64,000 nucleotides of DNA, from positions 1,860,001 to 1,924,000 of the forward strand of contig OZ240221.1 in NCBI GenBank assembly GCA_965197675.1, in the 5' to 3' direction. This stretch comes from G965197675 sp965197675. GTDB lineage: Bacteria; Chloroflexota; Dehalococcoidia; Plut-88900. Of the stretch, positions 34,760 to 43,393 are shown piece by piece; positions within the stretch are counted from its first letter, which is position 1, and the number at the start of each line of letters is the position of its first letter. The notes below the pieces were generated by a model. That model did not search any database, had not been told where the DNA came from, and saw only the letters and a program-made list of their open reading frames with translations. Position numbers and translations under genes: made by a program.

Positions 34760-35095
34760 CTATGCTTCCTCTTGGACAACAACAGGGCCCGTCTCAAGGA
34801 CATGGTTGGCACTGAAGGGTAGCAACGCAATATGACGTGCTCGCTTTAAGGCCCTAGTCAATACCCTCTGGTGTTTGGCACAGGTGCCTGTTCTTCGTCG
34901 GTGGTCTATCTTACCCCTATCCGAGATGAACTGGCGAAGCTTCACGGGGTCCTTGTAATCTATGTACGTCACTTTGTTGACGCAAAAAGTACACACTCTG
35001 CGCCTGGAGAAAAACCGAGGACGCTGCCTTCTCTCCCTGGATCCCGAATGTCTACTGCTGGGCCTGTCCCTTGTTGAATGGGTCTCGGTAGTCAA
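34760..35095 (-). CDS. rpsR: 30S ribosomal protein S18
   Basis: The 111-residue protein contains the S18 core: CTFCVNKVTYIDYKDPVKLR, FISDRGKI and RRRTGTCAKHQRVLTRALKR. It has basic N-terminal and acidic C-terminal extensions beyond the usual 75-80 residues. The Cys in CTFC and TGTCAKH could bind zinc, as in some S18 proteins. It is the last gene of the rpsF-ssb-rpsR operon, 12 bases after ssb. Confidence 0.96.
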   Translation of the reverse strand: MTTETHSTRDRPSSRHSGSRERRQRPRFFSRRRVCTFCVNKVTYIDYKDPVKLRQFISDRGKIDHRRRTGTCAKHQRVLTRALKRARHIALLPFSANHVLETGPVVVQEEA

Positions 35096-35107
35096 ACTGC
35101 GATCTCC

Positions 35108-35530
35108 TTAGAAGGGTAGGTCGTTATTGTCTCCGACAAATGCATCGGCGGGCCCTTCGAGTTTTTCTGCACCCTCTTCATCAGAGAGGGTGGCAGTGGG
35201 CTGCCTGTCCAGAAACAGGACTCTACCGGCTATAATCTCGTTTCTGAAACGAAGCTTCCCGTCCTGCCCTTCCCAAGTATGGCTTCTGAGGCGTCCCTCG
35301 ACGTAAGCTCTGCGTCCCTTCGTTAGGAACTGGTTGCATTGCTCACCCAACTGATTCCAGGCCACCACTGTAAACCACTCAGTATCTTGCTTGCGCTCGC
35401 CATCCTTGTCGGTATAGGTCCTACTGGTGGCCATCCTAAAGGACGTGACGGGGTTACCGTTAGGAGTGTAACGCATCTCCGGATCCGTCCCCACGTTCCC
35501 AATTATGATCATTTTGTTTAAACCAACCAT
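35108..35530 (-). CDS. ssb: Single-stranded DNA-binding protein
   Basis: The 140-residue protein has the OB fold of bacterial SSB (LNKMIIIGNVGTDPEMRYTP, EWFTVVAWNQLGEQCNQFLT, RAYVEGRLRSHTW). It ends in an acidic tail with DNNDLPF, the partner-binding tip. I place the start at 35530: the ATG lies one base after the rpsF stop, with AAGGAG located inside the last rpsF codons. A longer frame from 35557 would overlap rpsF. It is the middle gene of the rpsF-ssb-rpsR operon. Confidence 0.95.
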   Translation of the reverse strand: MVGLNKMIIIGNVGTDPEMRYTPNGNPVTSFRMATSRTYTDKDGERKQDTEWFTVVAWNQLGEQCNQFLTKGRRAYVEGRLRSHTWEGQDGKLRFRNEIIAGRVLFLDRQPTATLSDEEGAEKLEGPADAFVGDNNDLPF

Positions 35531-35531
35531 A

Positions 35532-36161
35532 CTAAGACACTCCTTTCTCTTCCTCACCGCCTTGCTCAGTATTAGTCGATGTTTCGTCAGATTCTTCAGC
35601 CGAACCCTCTACGGTCGCCGGCTCCACAGGCTCTTCAGTCTGTACCTCGTCTCCAGCAGGTTCTGGCCCGGTAGCGTCTTTAGCTTCTGTCTTGGTCTCA
35701 GCAATAGTTGGCTCAACAGCATCTTCAGTTTGAACGTCAGTTTCTGCGGTGATTGGTTCAGTTGTCTCTTCTGTTTGTGTAGCGGCCTCTGTGACAGGTG
35801 TCTCAGCGGCAGCCTTCCCATCTTCCACCTTAGCAGCCGATGATTCCTCAGCGCTATCCTGGAGCTCTGGTGGAGGCGCGGCCGCGCGCACCATCAAATG
35901 CTTTATCACTTCCTCCGAGACTTTGAGATCAGCGTCTAGCTCCGAGGTCAGTTGAGGGTCCATATCAAAGCAGGTAAGTATATAGTGACCCTCGACGTGG
36001 TGCTTGATGGGATACGCGAGCTTACGTTTGCCCCAACGCTGAACTCTAGTGACGAGTCCGCCCTTGGAGGTTATAAGATTATGGACCTTGTTGGTGGTAC
36101 CTTTGACATCGTCATCCGATACTTCGGGGCTAACGATCGTCACCAATTCGTAGTTTCGCAC
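35532..36161 (-). CDS. rpsF: 30S ribosomal protein S6 with long acidic C-terminal extension
   Basis: The first 100 residues are S6: RNYELVTIVSPEVSD, LAYPIKHHVEGHYILTCFDM and LKVSEEVIKHLMVR. A tail of about 110 residues follows, rich in Glu, Thr, Ala and Pro, in loose repeats such as TEETTEPITAETDVQTEDAV. It doubles the usual length (95-100). Acidic S6 tails occur in other bacteria but are seldom this long. The start is a GTG at 36161. An extended -10 promoter lies 38 bases upstream. The gene heads the operon with ssb and rpsR. Confidence 0.95.
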   Translation of the reverse strand: MRNYELVTIVSPEVSDDDVKGTTNKVHNLITSKGGLVTRVQRWGKRKLAYPIKHHVEGHYILTCFDMDPQLTSELDADLKVSEEVIKHLMVRAAAPPPELQDSAEESSAAKVEDGKAAAETPVTEAATQTEETTEPITAETDVQTEDAVEPTIAETKTEAKDATGPEPAGDEVQTEEPVEPATVEGSAEESDETSTNTEQGGEEEKGVS

Positions 36162-36198
36162 AGCTTACTTTCAATCAACTCTAAGTTTTCAATACAGA

Positions 36199-36207
36199 AT
36201 TATAGCA
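36199..36207 (-). promoter_or_regulatory. Extended -10 promoter of rpsF-ssb-rpsR
   Basis: On the minus strand TGCTATAAT is a perfect extended -10 element, 38 bases upstream of the rpsF GTG. No -35 match is seen at the expected place, which is tolerable for extended -10 promoters. It is the only promoter-like sequence between glyA and rpsF. Confidence 0.55.
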
Positions 36208-36235
36208 CAGGAATATTAGATGGCTAGAGAGCCTA

Positions 36236-37486
36236 CTAATAATCGATGCCGGGAACAAGGAAGTGGCTCGTAATGGATTCTACTTCCTCTCTAACTACTT
36301 CTTTCACATTGTCATCTTCCAGGTTGACTAGGGTCTTATACATGAGGCGAGCAACCCTCTTCATCTCGTCTGGCCCAAACCCTCTACTGGTAACTGCTGG
36401 GGTCCCCACCCTTAGTCCGCTAGTAACCCTGGGAGGTTGGGTGTCGAATGGGATGGTGTTTTTGTTGGTGGTGATATTGACAGAGTCCAATGCTTCTTCT
36501 GCCTGTTGTCCCGTCAGGCCAATGGTAGATACGTCCACCAGAAGCAGGTGGTTGTCGGTTCCCCCGGATACTATTCTCAGCCCCAAGCTCTGTAGCTCCG
36601 CGGCAAGCGTATGAGCGTTATCTACCACGCCCTTCTGATACTCTCGGAACTCGGGTTGCATGGCTTCCCCAAAGGCGACCGCCTTGGCCGCTATCAAGTG
36701 CATAAAGGGTCCGCCCTGAGTCCTTGGGAACACCGATTTGTCGATAGAGGTTGCCAGATCCTCATCGCACAAAATGAAGGCTCCCCGAGGTCCTCGCAGG
36801 GTCTTGTGAGTCGTGGAAGTTATGACCTGGGCATGAGGAACGCAGGAGGGATGTACATCCGCGGCAATCAGACCCGCTATGTGGGCCATATCTACCATTA
36901 GAATTGCGCCCACCTGGTCGGCTATCTGGCGGAATCTCGGGAAATCTATAATCCTGGGATAGGCGGTAGCACCGGCCACAATTACCTTAGGTCGGTGCTC
37001 TTTTGCTAGGCTTTCTACTTCATCGTAGTCGATAAGCTCTGTCTCGCGATCGACGCCATAAGACACGAAGTTGTAGAGTCTGCCTGAGAAATTTACTGGG
37101 CTTCCGTGAGTCAGGTGCCCACCCTGATCAAGCCTCATGCCCAACACCGTGTCACCCTGCTCCAGCAGGGTGAAGTAGACCGCCATGTTAGCCTGAGCAC
37201 CACTGTGGGGCTGCACGTTGGCATGCCCAGCCCCGAAAATCTGCTTGATGCGCTCGATCGCCAGGCTTTCCGCCTGGTCTACGTATTCGCAGCCACCGTA
37301 GTAGCGGCGTCCTGGGTACCCCTCGGCATATTTGTTGGTAAGTACTGAACCGGCAGCCTCCAATACCGCACGGCTGGCATAATTCTCCGAGGCTATAAGA
37401 ACAATCTTGTGCCTCTGCCGCTCTTCTTCGGCGTGAACTATCGAAGCGACTGCCTCGTCCTGCTCGGTCAAGACACTCATAGTCAT
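36236..37486 (-). CDS. glyA: Serine hydroxymethyltransferase
   Basis: The 416-residue PLP enzyme interconverts serine and glycine with tetrahydrofolate as carrier. The PLP lysine lies in TSTTHKTLRGPRG (about residue 226). Other conserved features are VNVQPHSGAQAN-type NVQPHSGAQANMAVY, LDQGGHLTHGSP and GLRVGTPAVTSRGF. The length is normal. The start may be 37486 or the internal ATG at 37480. The 135-base leader upstream contains a promoter and a hairpin, suggesting attenuation. The gene lies downstream of comF with its own promoter. Confidence 0.96.
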   Translation of the reverse strand: MTMSVLTEQDEAVASIVHAEEERQRHKIVLIASENYASRAVLEAAGSVLTNKYAEGYPGRRYYGGCEYVDQAESLAIERIKQIFGAGHANVQPHSGAQANMAVYFTLLEQGDTVLGMRLDQGGHLTHGSPVNFSGRLYNFVSYGVDRETELIDYDEVESLAKEHRPKVIVAGATAYPRIIDFPRFRQIADQVGAILMVDMAHIAGLIAADVHPSCVPHAQVITSTTHKTLRGPRGAFILCDEDLATSIDKSVFPRTQGGPFMHLIAAKAVAFGEAMQPEFREYQKGVVDNAHTLAAELQSLGLRIVSGGTDNHLLLVDVSTIGLTGQQAEEALDSVNITTNKNTIPFDTQPPRVTSGLRVGTPAVTSRGFGPDEMKRVARLMYKTLVNLEDDNVKEVVREEVESITSHFLVPGIDY

Positions 37487-37520
37487 ATCCGCTTACTCTA
37501 TCCTAGCCCATCAACTACAA

Positions 37521-37595
37521 AAGAGGCACGCCCTATGGTAGAGTGCCTCTTGGTATGTGCCGATCGGACCTTTCGACTACCAGGTGAATGCCTCT
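37521..37595 (-). promoter_or_regulatory. glyA leader with terminator-like hairpin and a competing element
   Basis: In the transcript, AAGAGGCAC and GTGCCTCTT (37551-37543 and 37529-37521) form a perfect 9-bp stem with a 13-base loop, then UUGUAG, so the stem ends in a short U run. An earlier copy of AGAGGCA (37595-37589) could pair with the same GCCTCT arm and disrupt the stem. The pair of alternatives is the layout of an attenuator or riboswitch. I do not recognise a known aptamer (not clearly ZTP, THF, glycine or T-box). Confidence 0.5.
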
Positions 37596-37620
37596 GCGGC
37601 CACCTTTAAAACTTGCGCTG

Positions 37621-37649
37621 AGTCTACATTACACCAGATGCCTTGTCAA
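37621..37649 (-). promoter_or_regulatory. Sigma-70-type promoter of glyA
   Basis: On the minus strand, TTGACA (37649-37644), 17 bases, then TAGACT (37626-37621) forms a strong promoter just downstream of comF. The transcript would carry a leader of about 130 bases holding the hairpin described for glyA. Confidence 0.7.
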
Positions 37650-37665
37650 ATGAACTGCAGCCTAT

Positions 37666-38373
37666 TTACATCCCCCTAGCAAGAGTCAGTCCCCACACCG
37701 CTGTCGCTCCACCTCGTTTCAACTCCAGTGCACAGGCCTCCAGGGTGGCACCTGTGGTGATAACGTCATCTATGAGCAAGATATTCTTTCCCTTCATTAA
37801 TCCTGGTACGCTGGTGAAGGCATTGACCACGTTTAATCTTCTCTCTTCTATGTTTGTTGTTCTGGCTTGTGGCTTGGTGTCTCGATTCTTGTACAAGCAA
37901 TTCAACGACGATGGTATCCCAGTCAGCTCCTCAAGATGTTGCACAAGAAGCCCAGACTGATTGTATCCCCTCTGCCGCAATCTCTTCTTATGAAGGGGCA
38001 CAGGAACCAGCAGGTCAAGCTTCCAGGGTTCTTCAATGAGGTAATTTGCCAAATGTTGGGCCAATGGCTTCGCGATGATCCTCACGTTCTTGTACTTCAA
38101 GGAGTGTACCGCCTCTCTAGCTACCCCCTCGAAGCGAAATATAGACCTCACGCCGTCCAAAGCCCAGATTTTGGCCTCGCCAGTCCCGCAGACACACGGC
38201 CCCGAGCGCGGTAAGCCGCAAATATAGCACCGAGGGGATTCTATTCTTGGAATGTCCGCCTGGCATCCAGCACAAATCATGGATCCTTCTTTGCCACATC
38301 CTACGCAGTAGAGGGGAAAGAAGAGATCCAGAACTGCCTCTTTGATCTGGGAGAGGCCTCGATTCAGTCTCAC
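37666..38373 (-). CDS. comF: ComF family phosphoribosyltransferase-like protein
   Basis: The 235-residue protein has an N-terminal zinc ribbon (CVGCGKEGSMICAGCQAD and CYICGLPRSGPCVCG) and a C-terminal phosphoribosyltransferase fold with ILLIDDVITTGATLEACALE (PRPP loop, about 185-205). ComF proteins are needed for DNA uptake in naturally competent bacteria, though many hosts retain the gene without known competence. LDLLVPVPLHKKRLRQRGYN is also typical. It lies upstream of glyA on the same strand but glyA has its own promoter. Confidence 0.9.
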   Translation of the reverse strand: MRLNRGLSQIKEAVLDLFFPLYCVGCGKEGSMICAGCQADIPRIESPRCYICGLPRSGPCVCGTGEAKIWALDGVRSIFRFEGVAREAVHSLKYKNVRIIAKPLAQHLANYLIEEPWKLDLLVPVPLHKKRLRQRGYNQSGLLVQHLEELTGIPSSLNCLYKNRDTKPQARTTNIEERRLNVVNAFTSVPGLMKGKNILLIDDVITTGATLEACALELKRGGATAVWGLTLARGM

Positions 38374-38453
38374 ACAGAGCTACCTGATCCTGGTGATATG
38401 CTACAATCGAACTGTCTGCATCCCGGCTATGCTAGTGTACTAGGCCCTCGACG

Positions 38454-39149
38454 ATGATTAAAGCCGTTTTCTTCGATCTATACAACACCCTTGCCTGCTT
38501 CGAGCCACCCCGAGAGGAGTTGCAACAGAGGGTTTGCCGAGAGTTTGGGATTGAGGTGACGAAGGAGGGGATCATCAAGGGGTACGTGGCTGCCGATAAC
38601 TATATGGTACTGGAGAACGCCAAAAGTACCATCTCCAAGCGTTCCAGGGAAGAGCGACGGCGTTTCTTCGGAGAGTATGAACGAAAGATTCTACAGGGTG
38701 CCGGCGTAGACCTTGCTGCTGATCTAGCGTTAGATATTTTCAAGACCATCCAAAAAATTCCCTATGATCTCGCTCCCTTCGAAGACTCTGTCCGGTGCTT
38801 GGAAGCCGTGAAGGAGAAAAAGCTCAACACAGGCGTGATCACCAATATATTCGGCAATATTCGGGAGACCTGCGATAAACTGGGATTGTCCTCATACTTG
38901 GATGTCGCCGTCACCTCCGAGGATGTGCAGTCGGAGAAACCCGACCCATCAATATTTCGGGCTGCTCTTCAAAAGGCCGGCGTCGAGCCTACGGAGGCTG
39001 TCCACGTGGGTGACCAGTACAACTCGGACGTGGTGGGAGCGAGGGGTGTGGGAATGACTCCCATACTGATTGACCGGGATGGGCTGCAAACCCACGTAAA
39101 CGACTGCATCAAGGTGAGGGGTCTTATGGAAGTGCTGAACTACCTGTAA
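38454..39149 (+). CDS. HAD-superfamily hydrolase
   Basis: The 231-residue protein has the nucleophile motif FFDLYNTL (about residues 6-13; catalytic Asp in DLYNT), motif II GVITN, and motif III/IV SEKPDPSIF with HVGDQYNSDVVGARG. This is the subfamily IA pattern with a helical cap, which usually acts on phosphorylated small molecules. The substrate cannot be read. Its 3' end overlaps the mfd 3' end by 26 bases (convergent). Confidence 0.9.
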   Translation: MIKAVFFDLYNTLACFEPPREELQQRVCREFGIEVTKEGIIKGYVAADNYMVLENAKSTISKRSREERRRFFGEYERKILQGAGVDLAADLALDIFKTIQKIPYDLAPFEDSVRCLEAVKEKKLNTGVITNIFGNIRETCDKLGLSSYLDVAVTSEDVQSEKPDPSIFRAALQKAGVEPTEAVHVGDQYNSDVVGARGVGMTPILIDRDGLQTHVNDCIKVRGLMEVLNYL

Positions 39150-42100
39150 GCTCTCGCGTTTCTACGTGCTGTATAACCCTTTCCAGCACATCTTGCCACC
39201 GCTTTTCCAGTTTAGATATGTTTAGTCTCACCTGTCTGGTCCCCACTCCGACTCCTGGGCTACATGCCGAAAGGCTATTCCTGTCCAGCTCGGCACCTTC
39301 ACCTAGGGCCACCACGATTGAACCATCCTGTCTGCCGATTCTGGAAATGCCATGTTGAGCTGCCAGGATTTTTATCCTCACCAGGTACAGTAGGTTTGTC
39401 ACCTCCGCTGGGTGCTCTCCGAATCGGTCTTCAAGTTCATCGCTGACGTCGTCCACCCCTTTTAGATCGTTGACTCGGGCAAAGCGCTGATATAAGGCGA
39501 GACGTAGGTCCATCTCAGGGACATATTCTTGCGGTATGTAGGCCGGAATGGGTATGTCTATGGAGGTGATCGGTCGTTCTAACAGAGTTGATGTCCGACC
39601 ATCGGCAGGTCTGAGTCCTTGGTAGCCTTGCTCGCGCAACTCCTCGATGGCCCTGGCTAGCATGGAGGAGTACAGATCAAATCCGACCGAAGCGATATGA
39701 CCGCTTTGTTCAACTCCCAAAAGATTGCCTGCGCCCCTGATCTCCAGGTCTTTCATGGCGATGCGAAAACCAGCGCCCAACTCAGTGGCCGCCTGGATCG
39801 CTTTGAGTCGTTTCTCCGCTACTTCACTGAGAGCCTTGAAGGAGCTGAACAGAAAGTAGGCGTAAGCCCTGTCCACGCCTCGCCCAACCCTGCCCCTCAG
39901 TTGGTAAAGCTGAGATAGGCCCATGTTTTCAGCCTGGTGGATGATGATGGTGTTCACGTTGGGCATGTCCAACCCGGACTCTATGATGGTGGTGCAGACC
40001 AAGACGTCGTATTGACCCCCAGCGAATTCCACCATCACCTCCTCCAGATGATGTTCAGGCATCTGACCGTGAGCTACTGCTATATCTGCATTGGGCACGA
40101 GCCTCCGCACTCTTTCGGCAACAGCATCTATGTCTTGAACCCTATTATGAACTAAGAAGACCTGTCCTCCTCTATCCATCTCTCTTAATATGGCCTCTCG
40201 AACGACCTCGGCGTCGTATTGCTGAACGTAGGTCTTGATGGGGAGCCGCTCCTCTGGTGGCGTCTCCATGGTGCTCATGTCTCGGACACCGATGAGGGAC
40301 ATGTGCAAGGTACGAGGGATGGGAGTAGCGCTCAGGTTGAGCACGTCCACTTCTTCTTTCATCCTCTTCAGGGTCTCCTTGTGATTGACGCCAAACCTTT
40401 GCTCCTCGTCAATGATCACTAATCCCAGATCTTTGAACTTCACGTCCTTCTGAACGAGCCGGTGGGTGCCTATGCAGATGTCCACAGATCCCGACTTAAG
40501 ACCCTCCACTACATCCTTTTGCCCCTTATCAGTCAGGAAGCGGCTGAGCGCCTCCACTCGTACCGGGAAGGCCTTCAACCTATCCTTAAAGGTCTGGATG
40601 TGCTGTTGGGCCAAGACTGTGGTTGGCACCAGGACTGCTACCTGCTTTCCATCCATAACCGCCTTGAAGGCAGCCCTCAAGGCCACCTCAGTCTTGCCAT
40701 AACCGACGTCGCCGCACACCAGCCGATCCATTGGTCTGGGCTGCTCCATGTCTATCTTCATCTGTTGAATGGTCTCCAGTTGATCCGGAGTCTCCATGTA
40801 GGGGAATGATGCCTCCAACTCATGCTGCCACTCGGTATCAGGCGAGAAGGCATAGCCCGACTTGGCCTCTCGCTTGGAGTATAGGGTCAGCAACTCCTTG
40901 GCCACCTCTTCCGCCGACTCTTTGACTCTGCGCTTCGCTTTGGCCCACTCCATACCTCCTAGCCTGGTCAGCTGAGGGGCCTTGTCGCTGGGCCCCACAT
41001 ATGGACTAACCCTGTCTACATGGTCGTTGGGGACGTATAGCTTAGCCTCATCGGCGTATTCCAGGGTCAAATATTCCCGCTCGGCCCCCTCACGCTTCAT
41101 GGTAGTGACACCGATGAAACGGCCGATGCCATGATCTACGTGAACAGCGTAGTCTCCCACCGATATGTCCGATGCAAATGCCTCGCGATGGACTGGCCTC
41201 CTCTTGACCTCCCGCCTCTGCTTGGTGACGCCAAATATCTCTTTGTCAGTGAAAAGGACTAGTGAAGAATCAGGAGCTTCTTCGGCCGTTTTCAGAATCC
41301 ATCCCTCTGACAGAGACCCCTGTACCAGTGTCATGGAACTCGAGGGAGGCGTTTGAGGTATCCCATCAGTTACAGAGGCGATGATATCCAACTCTTGTAG
41401 CAGTTCGGAGAGCCTGCTGGCTTGATGGGATACTATAGCCACTCCATGGCCATCTCTGAGCAGGCCTTGTAGCTCTCTAAGAAATACTTTGAGATGCCCT
41501 CCATAGTTGCGTGTCGGCGTGAATCCCTCAAACCGGGCAGAGGATGTATTCTCCGCTTCCCACTTATTAAGGCTAATGCAAGCGCGGAAAGAATCCATGT
41601 TCTTAGAGATTTGCCGCCACTCCAAATAGGGTTTAGGAAAGCTCTTAGGCAATTTGCGGTTGGACACCTGCTGCTGCCTAAGCTGGCGCGCTTGTTCGTC
41701 CAGTTCCTGATAGGTAATTTGCAAGGTCAGAGGGTCATCCTGTATCAGCAGAGTGTCTCTTGGTAGGTAATCAAAGAAAGTGCCTTGTTGAAACAGGGGA
41801 GCATAGTATTCTCGGCCCTCGAAGGAGGCACCGCCAATGAATCGCTCCAGGTCTTCCATCCATCTACCCTGGGTCTCCTGCTCAAGGTCTGACAAGTTCA
41901 GCTTTTCGATCACCTGGTGGGCAGCGACTTCATCGGGGTGTTCCAAGAGAGATTCCTTTGCTGGGATTATCACCATTGACTCTGTAGAATCTATGGATCG
42001 CTGGCTGTTGGAATCAAATCTGCGAAGACTCTCCACTTCGTTACCAAACAGCTCTAACCTAATGGGGTGTTCCTCTGCTGGAGAGTAGACATCGATAATA

Positions 42101-42663
42101 CCACCTCGCCGACTGAAGGTGCCTGGCACCTCCACAGCCTTCTCAGCCTCGTAGCCTATGCTAGTGAGCTTCTCCAAAAGATATGAGGGCTCTATCCGCC
42201 CCCCACCATCGATCTTCACGCATGACGAGGCAAAATAGTCTTTACTAAGCGTTTTATTGAGGACGGCAGGCAGGCTAGCCACTACTAAGGGCGCTTCCTT
42301 CTGACGGCTGCTGAGAAGATGTAATACCTTGAGTCGGTCTAGGGCAATAGAGGTTTCCCAGGAATGAGGCTCGTAAGGTAGGACATCTGGTTCTGGGAAG
42401 AGTTGAATCGAGCCGGAGGAAGCCCATCTATCGATCTGCTCATGAAGCTCTTTTGCCACCTCGGGGCGGGCCGTAAGGACTAACATAGGTTTATTTAGTG
42501 ATAGGTGAAGCGCTGCGATGAGAGCAGGCTTAGCAGCGTCTAGCACTACTCCTTCCCATCGGGACTTCTCCTTTGAGCTAGCACCTTTGTCTCCAATGGC
42601 TTTAAGCAATCGCTGAAACTCGGGATGCTCAGTCAGGAACTCTATGATGCCGGAGAGATTCAT
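39124..42663 (-). CDS. mfd: Transcription-repair coupling factor Mfd
   Basis: The 1,179-residue protein is a full-length Mfd, which removes stalled RNA polymerase and recruits UvrA. The UvrB-homology module fills the first 340 residues (SIQLFPEPDVLPYE). The RNA-polymerase-interacting CarD-like domain is at about 495-560 (GDYAVHVDHGIGRFIG). The SF2 translocase has Walker A GDVGYGKTE (about 650), DEEQRFGV (DEEQ box), TATPIPRT-like SATPIPRTLHM and the Q-rich GRVGRG motif VI. The TRCF domain ends the protein. The gene is transcribed from near an IS relic at its 5' side. Confidence 0.97.
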   Translation of the reverse strand: MNLSGIIEFLTEHPEFQRLLKAIGDKGASSKEKSRWEGVVLDAAKPALIAALHLSLNKPMLVLTARPEVAKELHEQIDRWASSGSIQLFPEPDVLPYEPHSWETSIALDRLKVLHLLSSRQKEAPLVVASLPAVLNKTLSKDYFASSCVKIDGGGRIEPSYLLEKLTSIGYEAEKAVEVPGTFSRRGGIIDVYSPAEEHPIRLELFGNEVESLRRFDSNSQRSIDSTESMVIIPAKESLLEHPDEVAAHQVIEKLNLSDLEQETQGRWMEDLERFIGGASFEGREYYAPLFQQGTFFDYLPRDTLLIQDDPLTLQITYQELDEQARQLRQQQVSNRKLPKSFPKPYLEWRQISKNMDSFRACISLNKWEAENTSSARFEGFTPTRNYGGHLKVFLRELQGLLRDGHGVAIVSHQASRLSELLQELDIIASVTDGIPQTPPSSSMTLVQGSLSEGWILKTAEEAPDSSLVLFTDKEIFGVTKQRREVKRRPVHREAFASDISVGDYAVHVDHGIGRFIGVTTMKREGAEREYLTLEYADEAKLYVPNDHVDRVSPYVGPSDKAPQLTRLGGMEWAKAKRRVKESAEEVAKELLTLYSKREAKSGYAFSPDTEWQHELEASFPYMETPDQLETIQQMKIDMEQPRPMDRLVCGDVGYGKTEVALRAAFKAVMDGKQVAVLVPTTVLAQQHIQTFKDRLKAFPVRVEALSRFLTDKGQKDVVEGLKSGSVDICIGTHRLVQKDVKFKDLGLVIIDEEQRFGVNHKETLKRMKEEVDVLNLSATPIPRTLHMSLIGVRDMSTMETPPEERLPIKTYVQQYDAEVVREAILREMDRGGQVFLVHNRVQDIDAVAERVRRLVPNADIAVAHGQMPEHHLEEVMVEFAGGQYDVLVCTTIIESGLDMPNVNTIIIHQAENMGLSQLYQLRGRVGRGVDRAYAYFLFSSFKALSEVAEKRLKAIQAATELGAGFRIAMKDLEIRGAGNLLGVEQSGHIASVGFDLYSSMLARAIEELREQGYQGLRPADGRTSTLLERPITSIDIPIPAYIPQEYVPEMDLRLALYQRFARVNDLKGVDDVSDELEDRFGEHPAEVTNLLYLVRIKILAAQHGISRIGRQDGSIVVALGEGAELDRNSLSACSPGVGVGTRQVRLNISKLEKRWQDVLERVIQHVETRELTGSSALP

Positions 42664-42749
42664 CTTTTATTTACCAACGCGCACAGGGCTAAACTTGGCT
42701 AGCCCTCCCAGTAATTCTAGCATTTGGGTAAATACCTATACAGCCGACT

Positions 42750-42960
42750 TGATCTCGTTCAGGATGATAGGTGATACATAGAATAGTGTCATCATGAAGA
42801 TAGTCAGAGCAGGGTACCAAGAAACAAAGAGGTTGGGCAGACGTCACGAATTGAGCAGAGAAGAGTGAAATAGGGGAGTAAACGCATGGGAGCAACGCTG
42901 CCCTAACCTGTCGCTACTATGCGATTAGGCACCAGATCTTCTAGAGGTGGGACCTGCCTG
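42750..42960 (+). mobile_element. Decayed second copy of the 24.4-25.5 kb insertion sequence (5' part)
   Basis: TGATCTCGTTCAGGATGATA and the following bases to ATGAAGATA are nearly identical to the right end of the IS at 25498-25444. The transposase start ATG (42794) gives MKIVRAGYQETKRL and RRHELSREE before TGA at 42866. In a shifted frame the homology resumes as NAALTCRYYAIRHQIF with a TAG where the intact copy has Tyr. The rest of the element is lost. The relic marks an old transposition just upstream of mfd. Confidence 0.8.
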
Positions 42961-43229
42961 TGCCTGTCCACTTGCAGGTCGTGGGTAAGCAAACACAGGC
43001 AGGCCAAAAGGGTATGGTTCTTTAGAAGTCATGTTCCAGAGTAGAGGCATCGTGAAGGTATATGCAGAGGTGATGAAGCAGCGTTACAGGTTAACGCTTG
43101 TGGGTAACGGAACGGCCCATGTATCTGGCGTTACGAGTACTTTGTGGTGAGGTCGCCGACGGTGGGACGACAAGCTAGGGCGGGGCGCCCCAGAAGGCCA
43201 GTCGCGCGATGCTTCCGCCGCTAGGGCTT

Positions 43230-43252
43230 TGGTGTGTTCTGGGAACACACCA
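43230..43252. repeat. Perfect 10-bp hairpin with 3-base loop
   Basis: TGGTGTGTTC, TGG, GAACACACCA. It lies in a gene-free stretch (42961-43393) that otherwise shows only a second inverted repeat, CCTGCCTGTG/CACAGGCAGG (42953-42962 and 42994-43003). No U run follows, so it is not a typical terminator. Confidence 0.5.
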
Positions 43253-43393
43253 GTAAGCAGCGTAGCGCCTCCTCAACTGAGATGACTAGGGTGAAGGTGA
43301 TTGCCGATGAGGCCAGCTTCATTTCCCCGTCCCATTGCTTTACCATTAGCGTAGAACTATGTAAGTGAAAGATTTGAACAAGACGGGAAACTG

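Noticed and set aside
37521..37551. Simple comF terminator
   Set aside because: The stem lies downstream of a strong promoter within the glyA leader, so it more likely controls glyA; a dual role cannot be excluded.
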